NCBI RefSeq assembly: GCF_009765835.1
Contig: NZ_LMUS01000001.1
Coordinates: 794,188 to 858,187, forward strand
DNA: 64,000 nt
Direction: 5' to 3'
Source: Granulicella sp. L56
Lineage (GTDB): Bacteria > Acidobacteriota > Terriglobia > Terriglobales > Acidobacteriaceae
The notes under the pieces are model-generated. The model was not told where the DNA came from. It was given only the letters and a program-made list of their open reading frames with translations, and made no database searches. Both the position numbers and the translations under genes were made by a program. Positions 17,478-24,999 of this stretch are shown one piece after another. Every line of letters starts with the position of its first letter. The stretch's first letter is position 1.

Positions 17478-17960
17478 CTAATTTTCTTCCGAGATGCGCT
17501 TCGCTTCAGCAAGCAGCCCGTCATCGTCGATCACAGCCTCGAGGTTCCTTCGGAACAAATCTAAATCAGCACTATAGGGTTGAGTCTGTCCGGTTCGGAT
17601 GGCGTTATGAAGGCGTTCGCACTTCCCTCCGAATAGGTGCATGTCCTTTTCCTCGTAGAAGAGATTGGGACTTGCACTCTTGAAATGGCTGTATGCAGGA
17701 ATATCCGCCGAGGGCCAAAAGTTGTCGCTCTCCATGTCTTGACGCTCGTAGTGATATGCCCTCTCAAGTAGTCGAACTAAATCGCTCTTGATCATGCGCT
17801 TGGCGAGCTTTGCCGAATGTCTTCTCTGGATTTTGTTCTTGATGGGCTCAAGACAGATCGCAGCGATGAAGCCTAAAGCCGCACTCACGATCATTTTCAA
17901 CCAGTCATGATTTTCCGGCGCTGGCGGTAGGTTGATGATGGGAGCTGGGCATTGAAACAT
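17478..17960 (-). CDS. Small membrane-anchored hypothetical protein
   Basis: 160 aa from MFQCPAP at 17960. A single predicted transmembrane segment (MIVSAALGFIAAICL) near residues 22-36 is followed by a basic stretch (KNKIQRRHSAKLAKRM) and a helical cytosolic domain (SDLVRLLERAYHYERQDMES). No recognised family. It is divergent from the HEPN-motif gene with only 46 bp between starts, so the two may share a control region and a function. An upstream start at 18029 would overlap the divergent gene and is less likely. Confidence 0.55.
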   Translation of the reverse strand: MFQCPAPIINLPPAPENHDWLKMIVSAALGFIAAICLEPIKNKIQRRHSAKLAKRMIKSDLVRLLERAYHYERQDMESDNFWPSADIPAYSHFKSASPNLFYEEKDMHLFGGKCERLHNAIRTGQTQPYSADLDLFRRNLEAVIDDDGLLAEAKRISEEN

Positions 17961-18006
17961 GCTCAGAATGATACATCCATAATAGGAAGTAAGAGGGATT
18001 GAAAAA

Positions 18007-19230
18007 ATGTTGATGGTGACTGAAGACAACGTGCGGAACCGAGCATACTTTCACTTTGCGAACCGGACGGGTTCGAACTGGCAAGACCCCGTTTCCAACT
18101 GGATTCAAGCGATTGCCGAAGAGGTGGAAGCGGCCAGAGCAACGGACATCACCGGCGAGCTCTTCACGTTCCGTCCACTATCTCAGTTCATGCTGAGCAT
18201 GATCATCCCGGCAATCGAAGCCAAAGTTGCAAATGGCTCTGTCTCCCCCAATGCTCTCCCCGTAGAGCTGAAACGTCTGCAGATTCTCTGGCCTCAATCT
18301 GGCCAACCCATAGTTCAGATAAATGACGAAGTAGCGATCAATATCATAGGTAAGCCTTCCCGCGAGGGCTATAAGCTGGGTGAGTCAGTCACCGCCGCTG
18401 ATTTCATTCCGGGAAGCGAGCGCTTGGTTCCTCCCGAGATCAGTGGTGCACGGGTCGCTTACCTGCTCTTGTTTTCAAGCTTTATGGACTTTCGCGTGTA
18501 CTTCGACGCCACGGCAAATGCTCCTGAAGGCCAAGGCGATTCTGTCATGCAACCATACGAGTTGCAGGAGCTTGCAGCTCGAAAGTCGTTTTTCCAGGCT
18601 CATCCTCCGGAGGCACTCCTTGCCAGATTGAAGCAACTAGGCTGGCCGCCGTCACCGACGTACTATCCGACGCTGGTCCATTCGATGTCTCAACTGGGTG
18701 GCGATACTCCTCAGAACATTGCGACAACCATCAAGGCGATACACGCGCCGGCTTATTGGGCAAAGCGCATCGCGCTGTGGGAAGAACTCACGATCTTTGC
18801 TGCGAGGACGGAATACGTTAAGAAAGCGATCAACGAATATCTCGAAGCTGATTACGTCTCGGCGATCTACGTGGCCGTGCCTCAGTTTGAAGGCATCATC
18901 AATGACTATGTAAAGTCCGCTGGAGGAACACTCTCAGGAGGATTTCGAGATCACGTTAACGAGTTTCTGCGATTGATCCAGTCGAGGAAGCTGCTTCTTT
19001 TCCCGCGTTATGCTCTGACCGAAGTCGTCGATTTCATCGACAGCGGAACGTTCTGGAACAACACCAGCACGGTCACGAATCAACAAGAAGACGTGAATCG
19101 TCACGGTATCGCCCACGGAGTTTTCACTGGTTTCGAGACGCAAGAACTCGCATTGAAGTTCCTCATTCTGCTCGACTGTATCGCCTTTATTCTTCTCCAA
19201 GATCAGGTGCTGCGTGGAGTTTTGAATTAG
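18007..19230 (+). CDS. Hypothetical protein with C-terminal HEPN-like motif
   Basis: 407 aa, start ATG at 18007 with AGAGGG upstream. Most of the protein is helical and unrecognised. The C-terminal 70 residues read NRHGIAHG and then a hydrophobic helix KFLILLDCIAFILLQDQVL. R365-x4-H370 fits the Rx4-6H active-site motif of HEPN ribonuclease domains found in abortive-infection and toxin proteins. It lies between other defence-like genes. The HEPN call rests on this motif and the flanking helices, so it is a hypothesis. Confidence 0.55.
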   Translation: MLMVTEDNVRNRAYFHFANRTGSNWQDPVSNWIQAIAEEVEAARATDITGELFTFRPLSQFMLSMIIPAIEAKVANGSVSPNALPVELKRLQILWPQSGQPIVQINDEVAINIIGKPSREGYKLGESVTAADFIPGSERLVPPEISGARVAYLLLFSSFMDFRVYFDATANAPEGQGDSVMQPYELQELAARKSFFQAHPPEALLARLKQLGWPPSPTYYPTLVHSMSQLGGDTPQNIATTIKAIHAPAYWAKRIALWEELTIFAARTEYVKKAINEYLEADYVSAIYVAVPQFEGIINDYVKSAGGTLSGGFRDHVNEFLRLIQSRKLLLFPRYALTEVVDFIDSGTFWNNTSTVTNQQEDVNRHGIAHGVFTGFETQELALKFLILLDCIAFILLQDQVLRGVLN

Positions 19231-19260
19231 CACGTCGCATTATGTCTTGCATAAGAAGCT

Positions 19261-19971
19261 CTATGACCCCCAATCAACAACACACCCGAGATATTCTCCT
19301 ATGACCATCTGAACCCGCACCCCACCATACTCATCAACAGAATACCGATATTGCCCTCGCTGTACGCAGATCCAAGGTCCAGCAGGTGCATCATCGAACG
19401 ATGGTGCTCCACTTGCCCTGAGGAATGCTCGACTGCCTATTTCGGGCCATCCTCGCATCTCGCCGACCCCGGCGCGCTCGAACTCTTCCAAAGTTTCAAC
19501 TGACATTGTGGGAAGCGGTGCGACGGTGACGGTGGATGGTTCATCGAGTTGAATCTGGCTCAATTCGTAAGCTGAATGGCCGCGCGCCAACTTCACGATG
19601 ACCCTCTTGACCCGATCCAGCTCTGGAGTCCAGACAGAAGAGCCGTCCTCAGTAGCCGAGCGCGTAGCTTGTATTCGCGCCGCGATCTTCGGATTGTGTT
19701 CCAACGCCTTTTTGACTTTCGGACGCAGCATCCGCTCCGAGGATGTTGAACCGGCGAGCACGCAGCCTAAAAAACAGGCTAGGTATTCCTCATCCAGAGA
19801 AAAGCTTTGATTGCATTGGCCGCAAGAATCCACGATCGAGAGATTTTCGGGCAACGGGTCATCAAGCAATACCTTCGAAGGTACATGCTCCCGAGTGTCC
19901 GGCTTCCCACCGCAAAACACGCACATACCGAGAAGGCGTTCATCGACAAAGAGGTAGTGACTCGGATTCAC
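19261..19971 (-). CDS. HNH-like zinc nuclease-fold protein, last gene of a four-gene operon
   Basis: 236 aa. The N terminus carries a treble-clef pattern: C17-V-F-C20-G-G, then REH29VPSK, then C50-G-Q-C53-N. CxxC...EH(V/I)xPK...CxxCN is characteristic of HNH/McrA-like domains. The rest is unrecognised (SVETLEEFERAGVGEMRGWP; PAGPWICVQRGQYRYSVDEY). Its ATG overlaps the stop of the preceding gene by 4 bp (19968-19971), so it is translationally coupled to the nuclease-like protein upstream. Likely role: effector or accessory nuclease of the operon. Catalysis is not proven, since HNH folds can be non-catalytic. Confidence 0.62.
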   Translation of the reverse strand: MNPSHYLFVDERLLGMCVFCGGKPDTREHVPSKVLLDDPLPENLSIVDSCGQCNQSFSLDEEYLACFLGCVLAGSTSSERMLRPKVKKALEHNPKIAARIQATRSATEDGSSVWTPELDRVKRVIVKLARGHSAYELSQIQLDEPSTVTVAPLPTMSVETLEEFERAGVGEMRGWPEIGSRAFLRASGAPSFDDAPAGPWICVQRGQYRYSVDEYGGVRVQMVIGEYLGCVVDWGS

Positions 19972-21657
19972 TTTTCCTTACTCCTTTTGAGACTCGACTC
20001 CTCGACGGCAAGACCAGGAAGATGGACTGTGACGTCTCCAAGAGTGAATGAAAATGTCCCCAATTCTATGTCCGCGTCGTGCGGCCTTTCAGCGATCAGA
20101 GCTTTGTGCAGATCATCCAGTCCCCAAGTCTGAGTGTTCATCTGCGACGAGACTCTTGCTAATTGCGGCCAAACGGCCCAAGCAGCTCTCTCGTCAGGTC
20201 GTTGATCACCCGAAAAATGGGTAGCGTTCCGACCTACTACAAACAGTAGGTATTGCGAGACGGGTTCGCAGTCCTTAGGGAACCTGAAGGCGACTCTGAT
20301 CTCCTCCCATGTTGCTGTGCGCAGATAATCGTTTACTCCGTCGATCCATTTGCCGACTTCAGTCTGCATGTTCTTCATCCGTGAAGCCCTTTGCCGCATG
20401 GAATTGCCGAACATGTCCTGCCACTTCAACTGAAACAATCCCAACGTACGCGCTTCGCTATCCCATACAGCCCCGTCGATATCGGTCACAAGTCTCCTGC
20501 CCATTCTTAGGTTGATATTGGAATCAACTGTCTGCATGCGTGTTCCCTTGAAAAGGCCGTAAAGTTCGTCACGAAAGCGCTTCTCTCTTCCACCTACAGC
20601 AGCATCCCAGTCAGATCGATGAAATCTCCGTAACTGAGTCAGCATGAACGAAAAAGGATTTCCAAGTTCTCCTGACAAACACCGTATGTATTGCTCCTCC
20701 GCAACTCTCAGCAGAGGTGGTGGGAAATGCCCGTTTGTCCACACCTCCGGCGGATCATTCGGGAGAGCCTGCAGCATTGACAACGCTGCCTCGGTCTCCC
20801 TCTTAGTTATGCCGAGCGCCGCACCCAATTGTTCTGTGACGCTACTGACATCAGATGTAATCGTCAGGAGGTTGGGAGGGTTAAGCGAGGCATCACTTTC
20901 TGAGAGCAGAGAGGCAAAGTGCTCATGCTTCATCCCCCAGCCAACCAAGGTCCAAGCCGCTGCTCGATATATTTCAAAGTTGATGCCCCCAAATTTGTCC
21001 TCGTTTTCGAAGGCGTCGTGCCCCTGGCATCTGCTTCGCAAAAAGAATCCCTCGTAATTTGTAATATTCATCGATCTCCGGAGCAGTGTCGTAGCCGATA
21101 AAGTGCTTCTCCCAAATGTGTACAAGCCCCCGCATCATGTCATCAATTTGAGGAGTCGCGTCATCCAGGATCGTCTTGAGAGGCCGATGTAGCGCATCCA
21201 GTTGCGCGTTGAACCAAGTGAACTCGCCGACGTCCAACATTTCGGTGCCGACGTATCGCGTGGTCAAGCAGAATCGAACATCTGTTCCGTCCTGCATGAA
21301 CTCTCCAAGCCCAGTCGATTCGTGATCCAAGTACTGTTCGCACAACGCAATCCGTCCACATTGATGGAGAAACGCGTGAGACCATTCAAAGGTCTCGCGG
21401 CTGGAGGGCACCAAAAACGTGCGCTTATAAGTTCCGAATCCCTCCAAGCACAACTTTAGTGCCTTGTTCGTACCCCAGCGACTGAGTTCCCGCGCCTCAG
21501 TACTGACCCGAGCTGCGACGCGAATCAAGTCGATTGCTCGGCAAATCTCCAAGATGGCCAAGCGTCGGTCTTGTGCGGGCAGTACGGCGACCAAGGCTGC
21601 TGTTTCTGCTAACACAATCGATCTCAGTTTTGTCGAGGCCGTGCCTGACTGGCTCAT
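19968..21657 (-). CDS. Nuclease-like protein, apparently one gene interrupted by a single-base frameshift
   Basis: The 5' frame (MSQSGTASTKLRSIVLAETA at 21657, through WEKHFIGYDTAPEIDEYYKL and FAKQMPG) and the 3' frame (GHDAFENEDKFGGINFEIYR onward to 19968) overlap for 150 bp and join smoothly if one G is removed from the run of four at 21021-21024. The merged protein is ~560 aa. In the C-terminal half VTDIDGAVWDSEARTLGLFQ then LKWQDMF has a D...QxK layout like PD-(D/E)xK nucleases. The rest is unrecognised. It may be a pseudogene, a programmed frameshift or a sequencing error. It is coupled upstream to the DUF4365-like gene and downstream to the HNH gene. Confidence 0.6.
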
Positions 21658-21670
21658 ATCCACTCGATTC

Positions 21671-22153
21671 TCAAAAACTACTCTCAGAAAGCCGAATGAT
21701 CGCTTCTGCGGTCTTGTCGAATGAATAGGCTTCAAGAAGCGTAAGGTTCTTCTTCGAGATATTCATCCCCCATTCGGGAGCACTCTTTAGCTCGCCACCG
21801 TAGTCCCGGTCGCGTAATAGTGCGGTAGGATTTCTCCACTCTAAGGACGGGATCAAGAAGAGGTTCGGGGGTTGTCCCTCGATGAGCAAGCCGAACGCCA
21901 GCAGACGATGCTCATGCAATGAGAACTTGCTTTTCTCCATAAAAACGTACCCAGAGTCGCGCACGGACTTCACTTGGATCTTCAGGAACGGGCCATCAGC
22001 AAATTGAGCAATGAAGTCCACACCACGGTCGTCAACTTCCGCACCGTAGACGTGAAAGCCGAACATCGTGAGCTCCATCTTGACGAAGTATTCCACATAG
22101 GCACCGACTTGCTGTTTGGTCAGTGCTGACCACTTATATCTCTGGAGAGGCAT
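21671..22153 (-). CDS. DUF4365-like PD-(D/E)xK protein
   Basis: 160 aa from MPLQRYKWSALT at 22153. E21 (GAYVEYFVKMEL), D46 (RGVDFIAQF) and Q60-V-K62 (FLKIQVKSVRD) form the E...D...QxK pattern of the restriction-endonuclease-like superfamily, as in DUF4365 proteins of defence loci. A beta-rich middle (LFLIPSLEWRNPTALLRDRD) follows. The gene lies 34 bp after the AbrB-EVE-nuclease gene and 13 bp before the next start, which implies co-transcription. Confidence 0.68.
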   Translation of the reverse strand: MPLQRYKWSALTKQQVGAYVEYFVKMELTMFGFHVYGAEVDDRGVDFIAQFADGPFLKIQVKSVRDSGYVFMEKSKFSLHEHRLLAFGLLIEGQPPNLFLIPSLEWRNPTALLRDRDYGGELKSAPEWGMNISKKNLTLLEAYSFDKTAEAIIRLSESSF

Positions 22154-22187
22154 GGCGAGATTGTACCGAAGCAACGAGCGTGTTTGG

Positions 22188-23399
22188 TTAGATGAAGCGA
22201 CCATTTGCATTGTCGAGAAAGACGTTGCCGTCTCTCCAGATTACGTGAATGGAAAGCTCGCCCTTCAACCAATCTTCAATGTCCTTTGTGGGTCTGGCGG
22301 GAAGGAGAATAGCGAGAGCCGGCACACCAACATCTTTGCCGATGAGGTGAGAGTAGTCGAGAAGCTGACCCACGGCCATTCGGATATATTCACGCTTTGT
22401 CGAGCATTTCGCTTCGATCAAATTGCAGCGATCAACTTCAAAGGCGTCGCATCGCAGCTGTCCGTATTTTGCGACGTGTAAAGTGCGCCGCTGGTCTCTC
22501 AACCACTTGTCGTATTGCTGAACTAGTTCGGCCTCTTTTTTCTCAGCTCGTTTAGCCTGCGCTCGGGTTATGACTTTGTAGTCCAGCCCTTCGTCATTCG
22601 GCAAACCGGTCAGTTCCGTTTTTGGACACTTCTTCGACTCGTTATCTGACGGGAGCCCGTCGCCCTTTTGACTCAGCTCTCTATCTAGCCAATCGCAAAG
22701 CCGCTTTTCGCTCTGACTGCGGGCCGGTACGAGCTCACGCAAAGCGGTTGTGTGACCTAGAGCAGAGATCGCCTTCAAGTGCCTCGGCAATTCGGTCCGA
22801 TGCTTGAATGGCCGCAGCACACGCAGAGAACCGTGCCACTCCTCCTTCTCCGGGGCGATAAACCCTTCTAGTCCTTTCTTGAAGGCTCCTTTTACTGTTC
22901 CGAAACCAACTACTTCGACGTTGTGATTGAAACGCCTTGCGATAAGAATAGTGTCACCAGGGAGGATGGTTCTCGCGAACTTGGCCCCGATAGCCTTGTG
23001 CTCTTCCTCATCTGGCCCCCACCCCATAAATGCGGCCCTGAACTTAATGCTGGCGTTGCGCCATTCCCCGACTGTCCCGGCATTGTTCATAACGTTAGGT
23101 GAAACGACCCAGAACCTCTTTCGCACTGGGCTTGAACGAGATTTCTCAGGGGTGGCAGCAAGCGAGCTTCGCACTATTACTTTGCGCCCCGGAGTCAGGC
23201 TGCCAGGAAGATCGCGACCATAGATTTCGGAGCCCGACTTTAGCCGTTTTCGACCGCTAAAAAGGACTTGTCCGCCCTCGGTTAAGACTTCAACATCCAG
23301 TTCGTTCCCGTCGCTGATGTTGAGTGACGCACGAATCTTCCTCGGCACGAAAAATCGTTTGCCGGACTTGTGGATGGTTGCGCGGAATTCAAGTGACAA
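22188..23399 (-). CDS. AbrB-like / EVE-like / PD-(D/E)xK nuclease fusion protein
   Basis: 403 aa, first gene of the operon. Residues 1-45 (FRATIHKSGKRFFVPRKIRA, SLNISDGNELDVEVL) look like a SpoVT-AbrB beta-hairpin domain. Residues ~95-200 (KRFWVVSPNVMNNAGTVGEW; ILPGDTILIARRFNHNVEVV; GFGTVKGAF) recall a PUA/EVE-type domain that reads modified bases. Residues 313-350 (CDAFEVDRCNLIEAKCSTKR, GQLLDYSHL) give D318/D323...E329-A-K331...Q345xxxY, a RecB/PD-(D/E)xK signature. A modification-dependent restriction enzyme is a reasonable hypothesis. The AbrB and nuclease calls are firmer than the EVE call. Confidence 0.62.
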   Translation of the reverse strand: MSLEFRATIHKSGKRFFVPRKIRASLNISDGNELDVEVLTEGGQVLFSGRKRLKSGSEIYGRDLPGSLTPGRKVIVRSSLAATPEKSRSSPVRKRFWVVSPNVMNNAGTVGEWRNASIKFRAAFMGWGPDEEEHKAIGAKFARTILPGDTILIARRFNHNVEVVGFGTVKGAFKKGLEGFIAPEKEEWHGSLRVLRPFKHRTELPRHLKAISALGHTTALRELVPARSQSEKRLCDWLDRELSQKGDGLPSDNESKKCPKTELTGLPNDEGLDYKVITRAQAKRAEKKEAELVQQYDKWLRDQRRTLHVAKYGQLRCDAFEVDRCNLIEAKCSTKREYIRMAVGQLLDYSHLIGKDVGVPALAILLPARPTKDIEDWLKGELSIHVIWRDGNVFLDNANGRFI

Positions 23400-23577
23400 G
23401 GCATCTCCGAAGGCGGCGCATCCGAGGGTTTACGGCTTGAAAACGGAAAGTTACGGGTTTCATAAGGATACCGCCTGGGTAAGTGGATTGCCTCCTCTAA
23501 GGGGAAGGTGAGGAGGAGGAACTCGACTCCTGCCGCGCAGTCGGCGAGCGGGGGCCAGAAGCAAGCGGAATGAGGGT

Positions 23578-23652
23578 GCAGGGAGAAACCAAAGCGGGTT
23601 CTCCCTGCGCGATTTGGGAGCGTGCGACAAGCGAGGCGGCAGGTTCGCCGCC
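23578..23652. repeat. Two hairpins between parB 3' end and the nuclease operon
   Basis: GCAGGGAGAA (23578-23587) pairs with TTCTCCCTGC (23599-23608), with an extra CC/GG inside the loop. GGCGGC (23635-23640) pairs with GCCGCC (23647-23652). They lie directly after the parB stop and could end its transcript, although no T-run follows in either direction. The rest of the 269-bp gap must contain the nuclease-operon promoter. No other signal is seen. Confidence 0.5.
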
Positions 23653-23668
23653 CCGCTGAGAGAGAACA

Positions 23669-24469
23669 CTACGCTGCTTTTTTGGCCTGTGGCTTGGGAA
23701 GCAATGGTTTTACCACTTTCTTCGCATTGTCTTTCGCAGCGAACTCCTGCCTCGCCTTCAGGGCGATGGCGTCGGTGTCTATCTTGTAAGCCAGTGCCGC
23801 GCTCTTCAAAACCTTTCCCGCGTCGGGCTGGTTTCTTGCCGAGAGCAAAATGATTCCCTCGACAATCAAGCGGCCAAGTGCGGACTCGTCGGCTTTCCGG
23901 GCGAAGGCGATCATCAGCTTTGCGATAGCGTCTCCGTCCTGCGGCCTGATGCCCCGGCTCCGGGCGAGTGTCTGCAATCCACGCTCGTCCAGTAGAGGCA
24001 AGAGGTTTTCGGTAATGAAGAGCAAGTCGCGCTTCATTAGACGAACGGGGACGGCGGCGACTATGGAGTTGAGAACACGCAACCGAGTTGCGTTGGCAAG
24101 CGCTTCTTCGCGGCGTACCTTCTCCTGTTCCGCCTTCGCGTTGGTGTTGGCTCTATTCGGCTGTTTCTTGGGGTGGTGGATGGGACATTGGGGATTAACG
24201 CAGACTTTGCGAACCTCGCCCTTCTCTTGTCCAACCGTCACGATAGCTTCGCTCATAAAGCGGCATGTCTTGAACTCCGGCAGCTTTGCCATCTCCGGGG
24301 TCTTCGGCTTGTCGGCTCGAAGCTCGACGTACTTGTTGCGTGGAATGGCTGCGACTCCATCAGGCATCGTGCCGTAGCTCGTGCTGATTTGAACGAGTTT
24401 CGGCTTGCTGGCGAGTGTGGCCTGAACGTGAGCCTCGACCTTCGCGGCGTAACAAGTCGGGTCAGTGCA
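23669..24469 (-). pseudogene. parB-like gene, 3' part, severed by transposon insertion
   Basis: From the transposon edge at 24469 the minus strand reads CTDPTCYAAKVEAHVQATLA, then KPKLVQISTSYGTMPDGVAA and the conserved C-terminal region of this acidobacterial ParB branch (CRFMSEAIVTVGQEKGEVRK; VCVNPQCPIHHPKKQ; a lysine-rich tail). It continues exactly where the 5' part stops at 28525, so the two halves formed one gene of roughly 520 codons. A downstream ATG (24367) could start a truncated product lacking the CTP-binding and HTH domains. Confidence 0.85.
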
Positions 24470-24543
24470 TTATGTGGAATCAGGGCAACTGGCAAGTGTT
24501 TTCCGCTGGCTCGCCGCCGCTCCGCTCCTGGCATGAGACGAAC
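24470..24543 (+). repeat. Left terminal inverted repeat of the parB-disrupting transposon
   Basis: 74 bp, from TTATGTGGAATCAGG inward to GGCATGAGACGAAC. Compared with the right end it differs by about two substitutions and one inserted base (AACTGGCAAG against AACCGCAAG). Such length and near-identity imply recent activity or selection on internal recombinase sites. Confidence 0.9.
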
Positions 24544-24582
24544 AGTAGGACATAGTCGCTATTGGAGCATTCGCGGCGTAGT

Positions 24583-24984
24583 TCAGGTGTTGCGTTTAGC
24601 TCTAGCCATAATGGCGAGTACAAGGGCCAAAACAGTCGCGGGAAGGATGAGCAACATAACTAGAGCAGCAGGACCATGAATGTTTGTTCCTCCAATCGGT
24701 GAGCCGAGCAAGAGCACAATCCAAGGAGCAATCAAGATAAGACCTGACGTGAGACCGCGTCTAGTTGCTCCCGGCTGGGCACTCCAGCCAATAAAGCCTA
24801 CGAAAGACAACACAGTTCCGACAAGTAATGCCAGCGTGAAGAGGTCGAAATCATCGCTGATGAACTCAAATCGGAAATGGGTGGCCACGTCGATGTATCC
24901 AGCCAAAATGCCAACCGCGATTAAGGCTGCTCCGGACAGGGAGATAGTCCTCCAAATGGCTAATGAACGAGATCGCGAGGGCAT
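24583..24984 (-). CDS. Four-helix membrane protein carried by the transposon
   Basis: 133 aa with four hydrophobic segments: SLSGAALIAVGILAGYI, LFTLALLVGTVLSFVGFI, SGLILIAPWIVLLLG and ALVMLLILPATVLALVLAIM. It starts 15 bp after the stop of the large recombinase, so it is the third gene of the transposon operon, where Tn554-type elements have TnpC. It does not look like TnpC. It may be passenger cargo or a host-interaction protein. No family recognised. Confidence 0.6.
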   Translation of the reverse strand: MPSRSRSLAIWRTISLSGAALIAVGILAGYIDVATHFRFEFISDDFDLFTLALLVGTVLSFVGFIGWSAQPGATRRGLTSGLILIAPWIVLLLGSPIGGTNIHGPAALVMLLILPATVLALVLAIMARAKRNT

Positions 24985-24999
24985 GGAGGAATTCTACCG

